DNA of 64,000 nt. Origin: Aminivibrio pyruvatiphilus. Its GTDB lineage: Bacteria; Synergistota; Synergistia; Synergistales; Aminobacteriaceae. Below the pieces are notes generated by a model, which saw nothing but the letters and a program-made list of their open reading frames with translations, was not told the DNA's origin and made no database searches. Shown one piece after another: positions 8,572 to 17,089 of this stretch. A program made the translations under genes and the position numbers. The stretch spans positions 1-64,000 of the forward strand of contig NZ_SORI01000009.1 of NCBI RefSeq assembly GCF_004366815.1, given 5' to 3'. The first letter of the stretch is position 1. Every line of letters begins with the position of its first letter.

Positions 8572-8583
8572 GTGGAGTATAAT
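8572..8583 (+). promoter_or_regulatory. Possible -10 element upstream of the ferritin-like/VIT1 gene
   Basis: A perfect TATAAT at 8578-8583 lies within GTGGAGTATAATAG, which closely matches the sequence over the -10 of the TPP riboswitch promoter at 11129. No recognisable -35 lies 16-18 nt upstream, so activator dependence is possible. Confidence 0.3.
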
Positions 8584-8677
8584 AGCAAAAACGTGCCGGT
8601 ACGGAGCGGCGACGGGCAGGAATAGATCCCGTCCATTTTTTTACCGGAGCGGAAATCTGTCCACCGGGAGAATTCTG

Positions 8678-9550
8678 ATGAAGTCTGTAACCGAAGAAAC
8701 ACGGTCGATCCTTCTTGAGTTTCAGCGGACGGAGATCACGGAGCATGCCATTTACTCGGCACTGGCGGGGCGGCTGAAGGGCCCCAACAGGGACCTGTTC
8801 CGGAGAATCGCCGAAGATGAAAAGCGGCACGCTTCCGTCTGGGAGCGGTACACCGGTGTTTCCCTTTCTCCGGACAGGTGGAAGGTGGTCCTTTTCGTCC
8901 TGCTTGCCATGGTGATGGGCATCACCTTCGCCATCAAGCTCATGGAAAAGGGTGAGGAACGGGCGGAGAAGAACTACGGCGCGGTGAAGGAGGCCATTCC
9001 CGAAGCCGCCGAAATTCTCAGGGAGGAGACGGAGCACGAGGCAGCCCTTGCCGACCTCATCGACGAAGAGCGCCTCCGGTACATGAGCTCCATGATCCTC
9101 GGGCTGAACGACGCCCTGGTGGAGCTGACGGGAGCTCTGGCGGGCTTCACCTTCGCCCTGGGCAGCGGCAAGGTGGTGGCCATGGCGGGAAGCATCACCG
9201 GCATCGCTGCTGCCCTTTCCATGTCGGCGTCCGAGTACCTCTCCCAGAAGTCCGAGGAGGGAGACCGGAAGCCCCTCAAGGCGGCGGTGTACACGGGCAT
9301 TGCCTACCTGGGCACCGTGGTGGTGCTGGTCTTCCCCTATATGGTTTTTGACAGTCCCTTTGCGGCCCTGGCGCTGACCCTGCTGAACGGCGTTGGCATC
9401 ATTCTGTTCTTCACCTTTTTCATGTCGGTGGTCCGGGATGCGCCCTTCCGGAAGAGCTTTCTCGAGATGCTTTCCATCAGCCTCGGCGTGGCGGGCATCT
9501 CCTTCCTCATCGGATACCTCGCCAGGCTTTTTCTCGGCGTGGAGCTCTGA
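8678..9550 (+). CDS. Ferritin-like domain fused to VIT1/CCC1 metal transporter (MbfA-like)
   Basis: 290 residues. The amino-terminal ferritin-like domain (about 1-85) carries E/H ligands (EFQRTEITEHAIY and EDEKRHASVWE) typical of di-iron rubrerythrin-like proteins. The carboxy-terminal VIT1/CCC1 domain (about 130-290) has roughly five transmembrane helices and the family pattern GLNDALVELTGALAGF. This architecture matches membrane-bound ferritin A, which exports iron or manganese. The ATG at 8678 follows CGGGAG by 7 nt and aligns with the start of the ferritin helix. Confidence 0.75.
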   Translation: MKSVTEETRSILLEFQRTEITEHAIYSALAGRLKGPNRDLFRRIAEDEKRHASVWERYTGVSLSPDRWKVVLFVLLAMVMGITFAIKLMEKGEERAEKNYGAVKEAIPEAAEILREETEHEAALADLIDEERLRYMSSMILGLNDALVELTGALAGFTFALGSGKVVAMAGSITGIAAALSMSASEYLSQKSEEGDRKPLKAAVYTGIAYLGTVVVLVFPYMVFDSPFAALALTLLNGVGIILFFTFFMSVVRDAPFRKSFLEMLSISLGVAGISFLIGYLARLFLGVEL

Positions 9551-9600
9551 CGATATCGGTCCGGTCAGGGACAGACCTTGAGTGAACCGAAGGAGACATC

Positions 9601-10107
9601 ATGCAGACCTTTCTTCCCTACCCCGATTTTTTCCGGTCCGCAGAGGTGCTGGATGTCCGGAGGCTCGGAAAGCAGAGGGTGGAGGCCTTCCAGCTTCTGA
9701 ACGCTCTGTCGCCGGAGTACGCTCTCCGGGGGTGGCGGAATCACCCGGCCCGGATCATGTGGAGCGCCCATCCGTCGGCCCTTGCCTTCTACGGGGTGGT
9801 GGTGTGCCGACGATGGACCGGGCTGGGCTACCGGGACACCTGCAGGGACAAGATCCTGGGCGCACTGAATATCATGGGCGGCGACGGCGACGAGGAACGG
9901 CTCGAAGGGCGGTACCGGGACGCCCTCGCCGGGAAGGGACGGGAGTTTCTGCCTCCCTGGTTCGGCGACGAAACCTTCCACCGGTCCCACCGCTCGAACC
10001 TCCTGCGAAAGGATCCCGAGTGGTACGGCCGGTTCGGTTGGAGCGAAGGACCAGATCTTCCCTACGCCTGGCCTGTCCCGGCGGCTGAAGAAATGAAAAG
10101 GAGCTGA
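9601..10107 (+). CDS. MSMEG_6728-family protein (possible pyrimidine-dimer DNA glycosylase)
   Basis: 168 residues, rich in Arg and Trp, with the family start MQTFLPYPDFFRSAEVLD followed by LGKQRVEAFQLL and NHPARIMW. The family is annotated as conserved hypothetical or as pyrimidine-dimer DNA glycosylase/endonuclease V-like. The basic face and conserved Arg/Glu fit a DNA-repair role, but activity is not shown by the sequence. GAAGGAG precedes the ATG. It is followed after 6 nt by the agmatinase-family gene, so they are probably co-transcribed. Confidence 0.65.
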   Translation: MQTFLPYPDFFRSAEVLDVRRLGKQRVEAFQLLNALSPEYALRGWRNHPARIMWSAHPSALAFYGVVVCRRWTGLGYRDTCRDKILGALNIMGGDGDEERLEGRYRDALAGKGREFLPPWFGDETFHRSHRSNLLRKDPEWYGRFGWSEGPDLPYAWPVPAAEEMKRS

Positions 10108-10113
10108 CAGAAA

Positions 10114-11109
10114 GTGAAACCCTTTACCGACCCGGCCTATGCCGGCATTGCCACGTTCCTGAGAGCCCCCGCAAGTGCCCCGGACGACCTTCGGGAGGGG
10201 GATATCGCCATTGCGGGCATTCCCTTCGACACCACCTGCGGCTCCCGGCAGGGGGCCCGTTTCGGGCCGAGGGGCATCCGCGAGGGAAGCCTGCATTTCG
10301 TCTACCAGATGGACGCCCTGAACAAGGGGGACAAGACCATGATCAACGCCGTCACGGGAGAGACGGTCCGGTTTCCCTTCCGGGACGCGGTCCGTGACCT
10401 TGGGGACTTCACCGTGTATCCCGCCGACGTGGAGCGCACCTCCGCTTCCGTGAGGGACGGGGTGGAGGAGATAGTCCTGAAGGGTGCCTTTCCCGTGCTG
10501 CTCGGCGGCGACCATTACGTCACCTTTCCGGCCGTGGAGGGGTTCGAGCGGGCGTGGAAGAAGAAAAAAGCCGCTCCGAAACTGGGCTATATTCACATCG
10601 ACTCCCACCTCGACCTGTCCGATGACACGGAGGCCTGGGGCAGGCTCTACCACGGCTCCACGGCGAGACGGGTGAGCGAGCTTGAATGCTTCTCGCCCTC
10701 AAACATGGTCTGGATCGGTGCGAGCGGAGGGTTCGTCAGCAGGGACAGGTGGGATTTCCTGCAGAATTCGGGGACCGTCCAGTTCTCCATGGCCGATATC
10801 GAATCCCTGGGCGTCGGCGAAGTGGTCCGCCGGGCGGCGGCCATCGCTTCCGCCGGCTGCGATTCAGTGTACGTCACCATCGATATCGACGTGGTGGACC
10901 ATGCTTTTGCCCCGGGGACGGGGTCCTATGTCTACGGAGGCATTACGTCCTTCCAGTTCCTTCAGCTTATGGACGCTCTCCGCACGGTGCCCGCCGGGGC
11001 CGTGGACCTGGTGGAAGTCGCCCCACCCCTGGACCCGACGGGAACCACGTCCCGCCTTGCGGCCACGGGTCTCATCCGGTTTCTTCTTCCCCGGCTCTCG
11101 GGGCGGTGA
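10114..11109 (+). CDS. speB: Agmatinase/ureohydrolase family protein
   Basis: 331-residue binuclear manganese hydrolase of the arginase/agmatinase superfamily, which splits guanidino compounds to urea and an amine. All metal ligands are visible: GGDH134, D163-S-H165-L-D167, and D257-I-D259. SRQGARFGP near 44-52 fits the agmatinase/guanidinobutyrase/formiminoglutamase side of the family; the exact substrate cannot be fixed. It starts with GTG at 10114, with GGAG about 10 nt upstream. A role in putrescine synthesis or guanidino-compound breakdown fits an amino-acid-using organism. Confidence 0.8.
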   Translation: MKPFTDPAYAGIATFLRAPASAPDDLREGDIAIAGIPFDTTCGSRQGARFGPRGIREGSLHFVYQMDALNKGDKTMINAVTGETVRFPFRDAVRDLGDFTVYPADVERTSASVRDGVEEIVLKGAFPVLLGGDHYVTFPAVEGFERAWKKKKAAPKLGYIHIDSHLDLSDDTEAWGRLYHGSTARRVSELECFSPSNMVWIGASGGFVSRDRWDFLQNSGTVQFSMADIESLGVGEVVRRAAAIASAGCDSVYVTIDIDVVDHAFAPGTGSYVYGGITSFQFLQLMDALRTVPAGAVDLVEVAPPLDPTGTTSRLAATGLIRFLLPRLSGR

Positions 11110-11134
11110 CCGGAAAGGAAGAGTGGAGTATAAT
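11106..11134 (+). promoter_or_regulatory. Sigma-70 promoter of the TPP riboswitch/thiT transcript
   Basis: GTGACC (11106-11111), 17-nt spacer, perfect TATAAT (11129-11134). It overlaps the stop of the upstream agmatinase-family gene and begins transcription just before the riboswitch. Confidence 0.6.
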
Positions 11135-11142
11135 AGGCTCAT

Positions 11143-11241
11143 TCGCATCGGGGGAGTCCGAAAAGGACTGAGAGGGGGCATCGCCGCCCCGACCCCTGGA
11201 ACCTGATCCGGGTCATGCCGGCGAAGGGAAGGTGCCCGCTT
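11143..11241 (+). promoter_or_regulatory. TPP riboswitch (Thi-box)
   Basis: Canonical thiamine-pyrophosphate aptamer: GGGGAGTCC, GACTGAGAGGG, then ACCCCTGGAACCTGATCCGG and GCGAAGGGA. These are the conserved pyrimidine- and pyrophosphate-binding halves. No terminator follows. Instead TCCTCC (11251-11256) can pair with GGAGGA (11273-11278) of the thiT ribosome-binding site, so control is probably translational. Confidence 0.93.
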
Positions 11242-11285
11242 CAAGGACATTCCTCCGATGCATATCTGCAAAGGAGGATTTTTTT

Positions 11286-11801
11286 ATGGCCGGTGATAAA
11301 AACAGGATTCTTGTGGAAGGCGCCCTCGCTGTGGCCCTTTCGGTTGTCTTTTCTGCGCTGAGACTCTGGACCATGCCCCAGGGAGGCTCCATCACCCTGG
11401 AGATGGTGCCTCTCTTCCTCTTCGCCCTGCGGAGGGGAGGAAAGGCCGGATGTTTCGCCGGCGCTGTCTCAGGTCTCATGCAGCTCATGACGGGGGGCTA
11501 CGTGGTGCATCCCCTTCAGGCTGTGCTGGACTATCCGGCGGCCTTCGGCGTTCTCGGCCTGGCCGGGTTTTTCGCAGGCAGGCCCCTGGCCGGAATGGCC
11601 CTTTCGGGGCTGCTGCGGTTCGGATGCCATGTTCTCTCCGGCGTGATCTTCTTCGGCAGCTTCGCCCCCGAGGGGACCAACGTCTGGCTCTATTCCTCGG
11701 TCTACAACGGCTCGTTCCTTCTTCCCACCCTGATTGTGTCCGCCGTGCTGGTGCACCTCATTCTGCCCCGGCTTTCGGTGTTCGGGACAGGCAGGCGATA
11801 A
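11286..11801 (+). CDS. thiT: ThiT, thiamine-binding S component of an ECF transporter
   Basis: 171-residue membrane protein with about six helices that captures thiamine for an energy-coupling-factor transporter; the shared EcfA/T module is not in the window. The ThiT pattern is clear: LRLWTMPQGGSITLEMVPLF (about 26-45), FALRRGGKAG, and HPLQAVLDYPAAFGVLGLAG (about 74-93). A TPP riboswitch directly upstream confirms thiamine as substrate. The ATG at 11286 follows AAAGGAGGA. Its last 44 nt overlap the 3' end of the convergent mutY. Confidence 0.9.
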   Translation: MAGDKNRILVEGALAVALSVVFSALRLWTMPQGGSITLEMVPLFLFALRRGGKAGCFAGAVSGLMQLMTGGYVVHPLQAVLDYPAAFGVLGLAGFFAGRPLAGMALSGLLRFGCHVLSGVIFFGSFAPEGTNVWLYSSVYNGSFLLPTLIVSAVLVHLILPRLSVFGTGRR

Positions 11802-12861
11802 GCCCCGCCCGGAAGAGCATCTTCCGTACCCTGGCGCTCCCGGCGGGGAGGGGAAGGGAGGCGAGTTCGTCACCTCCGGCCCATCTCCCGCCGGGAGCGT
11901 TCTCTTCCAGGCCGTCCGGAACCGGAACGATCACCACCCGGAGGGTGATGCGCCACCGGGTGAAGGAGCACCGGATCAGGCCGAAATCAGCCCCTTCGGT
12001 CCGAGAAAGCGCATGGGGCAGGAGAGGCTCCGCCGGGGGAGCTTCCCAGGGGAACTCTTCGAAGCCGGCCCAGAGTCCCCGGGAAGGGCGCTTCCGGAGA
12101 TAGACTTTTCCATCCCTGAGAAGGACGAGCATGCGCCCCTCCGCCGTCTCCCCCTTTTCCCGCCTGGAAAAGACGGGCCGGAGCAGGGCGGTTCCCCGTT
12201 CGCGGGCGCGGCAGACGCCTGATAGGGGGCATTCACCGCACTTGGGCGACCGGGGGACGCAGAGGGTAGCCCCCAGCTCCATCACCGCCTGGTTGAAGTC
12301 CCCGGGGCGGTCCCGGGGAAGCATGAGGGAAAAGGCCTCCCGGACGGCTCCCTCGCCGGCGGAACGGTCCACGGGGCAGCCGAGGTCAAGAAGGCGGGAG
12401 AAGACCCGTTTCCCGTTGGCGTCTACCGCCGGAACGGGAAGGCCGAAGGCGATGCTCGCCACCGCTCCGGCTGTGTAGGGGCCTACTCCCGGAAGAGCCA
12501 GGAGTTCCTCGTAGGACTCCGGAAGCTTTCTGCCCAGGGTATCGGCGATCACCTTCGCCGCTGCCCGGAGGTTCCGTGCCCTGCCGTAATAGCCCAGTCC
12601 CTCCCATGCCTTGAGGACGTCCTCCTCGGGGGCGCGGGCAAGGGCTTCCGCCGTGGGGAAGAGGCCGGTCCACCGGAGGTAGTAGTCCGCTGCCCGGGAT
12701 GTCTGGGTCTGCTGCAGCATCACCTCGGAAATCCAGATTTTGTACGGGTCAGTGGTCTCCCTCCAGGGAAAGGGACGCCGGACCCTGTCATACCAGTCCA
12801 GAAGGGCTGATGCCGCCTGCTCCGCTCCCTGCCGGGAGGTGAAGAGTTCCTTTTTCGTCAT
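11758..12861 (-). CDS. mutY: A/G-specific adenine DNA glycosylase MutY
   Basis: 367-residue base-excision enzyme that removes A opposite 8-oxoG. The catalytic Glu46 is in SEVMLQQTQT. The helix-hairpin-helix LPGVGPYTAG is at about 123-132. The catalytic Asp147 is in VDANGKRV. The [4Fe-4S] loop is C201-x6-C208-x2-C211-x5-C217. A Nudix-like domain that reads 8-oxoG fills about 230-360. The ATG at 12861 has AAGGAG upstream; upstream in-frame codons run into the divergent glgB and lack MutY homology. The 3' end overlaps thiT by 44 nt on the opposite strand. Confidence 0.93.
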   Translation of the reverse strand: MTKKELFTSRQGAEQAASALLDWYDRVRRPFPWRETTDPYKIWISEVMLQQTQTSRAADYYLRWTGLFPTAEALARAPEEDVLKAWEGLGYYGRARNLRAAAKVIADTLGRKLPESYEELLALPGVGPYTAGAVASIAFGLPVPAVDANGKRVFSRLLDLGCPVDRSAGEGAVREAFSLMLPRDRPGDFNQAVMELGATLCVPRSPKCGECPLSGVCRARERGTALLRPVFSRREKGETAEGRMLVLLRDGKVYLRKRPSRGLWAGFEEFPWEAPPAEPLLPHALSRTEGADFGLIRCSFTRWRITLRVVIVPVPDGLEENAPGGRWAGGDELASLPLPAGSARVRKMLFRAGLIACLSRTPKAGAE

Positions 12862-12961
12862 GAAATAACTCCTTCCGTGTTTCAGTGAAAAACGGTTCTC
12901 TCTGCCGTCATAGGGTACAATAACTTTCAGATCGATGCACCACCTGGGGGAGGAGAGAACC

Positions 12962-14881
12962 ATGGCCGGAGCAGAAAAAACGGAGTATGATTTTTCCCTT
13001 TTCGGGGAGATGGACTCGTATCTCTTCCGGGAGGGGAACCATTGCCGCCTGTACGAAAAGCTCGGTGCCCACGTCGCGGAACACGGCGGGAAGCGGGGAA
13101 CATATTTCGCCGTCTGGGCCCCGAACGCCGAGGAAGTGAGCGTGACAGGCACCTTCAACGGGTGGAACAGGACCGCCAACTATCTCTCTCCCCGGAAGGA
13201 CAGCTCCGGCGTCTGGGAGGGCTTCATCCCGGGCGTGGAAAAAGGGGCGCTCTACAAGTACTCCCTCCGCACACGCCGGGGGAGAGTCATCGAGAAAGGG
13301 GATCCCTTCGCCAGTTTCTGGGAAGTGTCCCCCAAGACGGCCTCCATCGTCTGGCCCCATGAATACGAATGGGGCGACGGGGAGTGGATGGCCTCCAGAA
13401 GTGAGAAAAACGCCCTCGGCGCCCCCATGTCGGTGTACGAGGTCCATATCGGCTCATGGAGGAGGAATCCCGTGGAGGGGTTCCGGTCCCTCTCCTACCG
13501 GGAGCTCGGCCATGAGCTGGGGGACTACGCCCTGTCCATGGGGTTCACCCACGTGGAGCTGCTCCCGGTGATGGAGCACCCCTTCTATGGCTCGTGGGGA
13601 TACCAGACCCTGGGGTACTTCGCCCCCTCGAGCCGGTACGGCACCCCGGAGGATTTCATGTACATGGTGGACGTGCTGCACCAGAAGGGCATCGGGGTGA
13701 TCCTCGACTGGGTGCCCTCCCACTTCCCGGCCGACGCCTACGGACTGGCGAAGTTTGACGGCACGTGCCTTTTCGAGCACGAGGATCCCCGCAAAGGCTA
13801 CCACCCCGACTGGGGAAGCTGGATTTTCAACTACGGCCGGAACGAGGTGCGGGGGTTTCTTCTGAGCAGCGCCTTCTTCTGGCTCGACCGGTTCCACGCC
13901 GACGGCCTGAGGGTGGATGCCGTGGCCTCCATGCTCTACCTGGACTATTCCCGGAAGGCGGGGGAGTGGATTCCCAACCGGTTCGGCGGCAGGGAGAATC
14001 TCGAGGCCATCAGCTTCCTGAAGAAGCTGAACGAGGCCGTATACAGCGATTTCCCCGACGTGCAGACCATCGCCGAGGAGTCCACCGCCTGGCCCATGGT
14101 CACCCGCCCCGTGTTCGTGGGGGGGCTGGGATTCGGCATGAAATGGAACATGGGGTGGATGCACGACACTCTCGCCTTCATGTCGAAAGACCCGGTGTAC
14201 CGGAAATACAGCCACGACAAGATCACCTTCAGCATAATGTACGCCTTCACGGAGAACTTCCTTCTCCCCTTTTCCCATGACGAGGTGGTCCACGGAAAGG
14301 GTTCCATGCTGGGCAAGATGCCGGGGGACGCCTGGCAGAAGTTTGCCTGTCTCCGCCTGCTCTACGGCTATATGTTCGCCCACCCCGGGAAGAAGCTCCT
14401 GTTCATGGGGTGCGAATTCGGCCAGGGGAAGGAGTGGAACCATGACGACAGCCTCCAGTGGGACCAGCTTTCCATCCCGGAGCACAGGGGGATTTCCCTT
14501 CTCGTTGCGGAGCTGAACAGGGTATACCGGCAGGAGACTGCCCTCCACGAGCTGGATTTCACTCCTGACGGCTTCGAGTGGTGTGATTTCTCCGACTGGG
14601 AAAAGAGCGTGGTCTCCTTCGTCCGGAAGAATTCCTCCGGCGGCATGGTCCTGGCAGTGTTCAACTTCACCCCGGTACCCAGGCTCCATTACCGCATCCC
14701 CGTCCCCTGCGGGGGCTACTGGCGGGAGATAGTGAACAGCGACGCCGGGGAATACGGCGGTTCGGGGTTCGGCAACTATGGGGGCCTTCATTCGGAGGAG
14801 CTTCGGTGGAAACAGAGCGAACACTCCCTCTGCCTCACCCTTCCTCCCCTGGGGATGCTGCTGCTGAAACTGGAACGGTAA
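12962..14881 (+). CDS. glgB: 1,4-alpha-glucan branching enzyme
   Basis: 639-residue GH13 enzyme that makes alpha-1,6 branches in glycogen. A CBM48 domain covers about 45-120. The catalytic barrel includes EVHIGSW (160-166), GLRVDAVASM with nucleophile D319, and the acid/base E372 in IAEES, then FSHDE near 441. A carboxy-terminal all-beta domain completes it. The ATG at 12962 is preceded by GGAGGAG; an ATG 27 nt earlier has no ribosome-binding site. It stands alone, without glgA/glgC/glgP neighbours. Confidence 0.93.
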   Translation: MAGAEKTEYDFSLFGEMDSYLFREGNHCRLYEKLGAHVAEHGGKRGTYFAVWAPNAEEVSVTGTFNGWNRTANYLSPRKDSSGVWEGFIPGVEKGALYKYSLRTRRGRVIEKGDPFASFWEVSPKTASIVWPHEYEWGDGEWMASRSEKNALGAPMSVYEVHIGSWRRNPVEGFRSLSYRELGHELGDYALSMGFTHVELLPVMEHPFYGSWGYQTLGYFAPSSRYGTPEDFMYMVDVLHQKGIGVILDWVPSHFPADAYGLAKFDGTCLFEHEDPRKGYHPDWGSWIFNYGRNEVRGFLLSSAFFWLDRFHADGLRVDAVASMLYLDYSRKAGEWIPNRFGGRENLEAISFLKKLNEAVYSDFPDVQTIAEESTAWPMVTRPVFVGGLGFGMKWNMGWMHDTLAFMSKDPVYRKYSHDKITFSIMYAFTENFLLPFSHDEVVHGKGSMLGKMPGDAWQKFACLRLLYGYMFAHPGKKLLFMGCEFGQGKEWNHDDSLQWDQLSIPEHRGISLLVAELNRVYRQETALHELDFTPDGFEWCDFSDWEKSVVSFVRKNSSGGMVLAVFNFTPVPRLHYRIPVPCGGYWREIVNSDAGEYGGSGFGNYGGLHSEELRWKQSEHSLCLTLPPLGMLLLKLER

Positions 14882-14885
14882 AGAA

Positions 14886-14915
14886 GGGGCGGACCCGGAC
14901 AGGTCCGCCCCTTTC
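14886..14915. terminator. Bidirectional intrinsic terminator between glgB and the amino-acid hydrolase gene
   Basis: Perfect 10-bp GC-rich stem (14886-14895 and 14902-14911) with a 6-nt loop. It is followed by TTTC on the plus strand and TTCTTT on the minus strand. It lies between two convergent genes and can serve both. Confidence 0.7.
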
Positions 14916-14933
14916 CCATTGTGACGGTGTGTT

Positions 14934-16178
14934 TCAGACCGCGGTCTTCGCCAGGGAGAGCACCGCGCCGAGGACCACGTCCACGCCCTTCTTGATCTGG
15001 CCGTAGTCGGTCCACTCCTCAGGGCAGTGGCTCCGCCCTCCCTTGCTGGGAACGAAGACCAGGCCCACGTCCGCGGCCGATGCCATGATCATGGCGTCGT
15101 GCCCCGCACCGCTCTGCATGACCTTCGACGTGTAGCTCCGCTTCGCCGCCTCGGCTTCGAAAAGGCCGAGGATCTCCGCCGACATCTCCACGGGCCGGAC
15201 GGTCAGCTTGTCTGTGACGGATATGGTGACGCCGTGCTTCTTCTCCAGTTCCTTCAGGAAGGCGGCGAAGGACCCGGTCACCTGTTCGAGCTTCTCCATG
15301 TACACCGAGCGGACGTCGATGGTGAAGAACACCCTTCCCGGAACGATGTTCGCCCCGCCGGGGAAGACTTCCATCCTGCCCACGGTCCCCACCGTTCCAC
15401 CGGCGGCTTCCTTCGCTGCCCGGTCGAGGAAGAGGACCGCCTCTGCGGCCGCGGTCAGGGCGTTGCACCGCATGTCCATGGGGGTTGTCCCGGCGTGGTC
15501 CGGCCTGCCGAGGATCTCCACTTCCCTCTGGCTGATTCCCACGATGGTCTTGACCAGGCCCAGATCCGTCCCGCCGCTCTCGAGGATGGGGCCCTGTTCG
15601 ATGTGCATCTCGATGAAGGCCTTCAGGCTGCCCTTTGGCCGGACTGCCTCGCCGATTTTGTCGGGATCGAAGCCGAAGGCTTTCATGGCCTCTGCGGCGG
15701 ACACGCCGTCCCGGTCTTTGAAGGTGTCCAGGGCCTCCCTGGTGACTTTGCCGGTCATGGCCCTGCTGCCGTAGAGCCCTCCGCCGAACCGGGCTCCTTC
15801 TTCTTCCACTAGGGCGGCGAACTCCAGGGGGTGCTCCGCGGCGATGCCGTTCTCTTGGAGAACCCTGGCGATTTCCAGGCCCATGACCACCCCCGCCGGG
15901 CCGTCGAAGGCCCCGCCGTTCTTCACCGAGTCGAAATGGGATCCGATCATGACAGCCGGCGCCCCGGGAACGGTTCCCTCCCGCCGTCCGAACAGGTTTC
16001 CTGCCGCGTCCTCGAAGACCGTAAGCCCTGCCCCTTTCATTTCCGAGGCGATGTAGTCCCTGGTCATCCGGTCCTCCTTCGAGAAGGAGAACCTCGTCAT
16101 GCCCTTCCCGGGCGTTGCCGTGAACCCGGCCATGGTTTCGATGTCCTTTCTGATCCTCTCTGTTTTTGCCTCCAGCAT
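14934..16178 (-). CDS. M20-family N-carbamoyl-L-amino-acid hydrolase/allantoate amidohydrolase
   Basis: 414-residue zinc-dependent amidohydrolase. Metal-site residues are visible: H81 (IGSHFDS), D92 (GGAFDGPAG), the EEE triplet 125-127, and later EMHIEQG and SGAGHDAM. The mid-protein dimerisation domain around 215-330 fits the AmaB/HyuC class, which hydrolyses N-carbamoyl amino acids, allantoate or ureidoglycine. The ATG at 16178 follows AAGGAAGGA and starts 2 nt after the stop of the EamA gene. The operon suggests release of an amino acid in the cytoplasm. The exact substrate is uncertain. Confidence 0.8.
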   Translation of the reverse strand: MLEAKTERIRKDIETMAGFTATPGKGMTRFSFSKEDRMTRDYIASEMKGAGLTVFEDAAGNLFGRREGTVPGAPAVMIGSHFDSVKNGGAFDGPAGVVMGLEIARVLQENGIAAEHPLEFAALVEEEGARFGGGLYGSRAMTGKVTREALDTFKDRDGVSAAEAMKAFGFDPDKIGEAVRPKGSLKAFIEMHIEQGPILESGGTDLGLVKTIVGISQREVEILGRPDHAGTTPMDMRCNALTAAAEAVLFLDRAAKEAAGGTVGTVGRMEVFPGGANIVPGRVFFTIDVRSVYMEKLEQVTGSFAAFLKELEKKHGVTISVTDKLTVRPVEMSAEILGLFEAEAAKRSYTSKVMQSGAGHDAMIMASAADVGLVFVPSKGGRSHCPEEWTDYGQIKKGVDVVLGAVLSLAKTAV

Positions 16179-16180
16179 GT

Positions 16181-17083
16181 CTATCCTTCCTTTCTTCTCT
16201 TGTGCGGTTCGTTCTTTTCCTCTTGTGACGCGATGAAAATCCCCGCCAGGATGAGGGCCCCTCCCGCCGCCTTGCCCAGGGTCACGGGCTCGGAGAGGAA
16301 GAGGGCCGCGAGGATGGTGCTGCCGATGGGCTCCCCCAGAAGGCAGAGCGCCACGGTTCCCCCCGAGAGCCAGCGGAGGGCCCAGTTGTAGCTTGAATGG
16401 CCCAGGATCTGGGGCACCAGGGCCATGAGAAAGAAGGCAGCCCAGGTTGTCCCGGAATACCCCGAGGGCGGGAGGCCCATGGCGGCCACGATGGCCCACA
16501 AGACAAGGGCCGAAGTGCCGTAGTTCAGGGTCACGTAGCCCGTCAGGGACATCCTCGGTCGGACTCTTCTGCCGAAGAGGATGTACAGGGCGGCGAAGAA
16601 GCTTCCCAGCAGGGCGAGAAAATCCCCCCAGAGAGCTGTCCCGCCCAGGGCGAAATCCCCCCACCCTATGATGACCCCTCCGGGAAGGGCGAGCAGCAGG
16701 CCCTTCTTCAGCCGGGAGGAAAAAGGATCCCCCGTCAGCATGGGAGAGAGCAGCCCCGTCCACAGGGGGATGGCGTTCACGATAACCACGCTGCTCGCCA
16801 CGGTGGTGTAGAAGAGGGAGGAGATCCACGCGGCGAAGTGCAGGGCGAGGAAGCCCCCCGAGAGAACCACCGTCAGGAGGTCCTTTCTTGAGAGGCCCCG
16901 GGCCTCCCGAAGAGTACCCGCGCCGGTGAAGGGCAGGAGGAAGAGGGAGGCGAGCCCCGTTCTGTAGGCGGCGATCACCAGGGCCGGGGCGTCCGCCATG
17001 CGGGCGAAGATGGCCCCGGTGGAGATGGCGAACACCCCCACGGAAAGGACGAGCCAGGGCGATACCGGGGGCTTCTCCGCCAT
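16181..17083 (-). CDS. EamA-family (DMT superfamily) membrane transporter
   Basis: 300 residues, about ten transmembrane helices in two EamA repeats (about 8-140 and 150-290). DMT-superfamily proteins commonly export amino acids or related metabolites. The middle gene of a three-gene operon with 6-nt and 2-nt gaps, between an aldo/keto reductase and an amidohydrolase, which points to transport of an amino-acid derivative. Direction and substrate are not determined by the sequence. Confidence 0.8.
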   Translation of the reverse strand: MAEKPPVSPWLVLSVGVFAISTGAIFARMADAPALVIAAYRTGLASLFLLPFTGAGTLREARGLSRKDLLTVVLSGGFLALHFAAWISSLFYTTVASSVVIVNAIPLWTGLLSPMLTGDPFSSRLKKGLLLALPGGVIIGWGDFALGGTALWGDFLALLGSFFAALYILFGRRVRPRMSLTGYVTLNYGTSALVLWAIVAAMGLPPSGYSGTTWAAFFLMALVPQILGHSSYNWALRWLSGGTVALCLLGEPIGSTILAALFLSEPVTLGKAAGGALILAGIFIASQEEKNEPHKRRKEG

Positions 17084-17089
17084 GACAGT

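Noticed and set aside
13454-14824. 456-codon open frame on the minus strand
   Set aside because: Antisense to glgB, whose catalytic motifs are intact.
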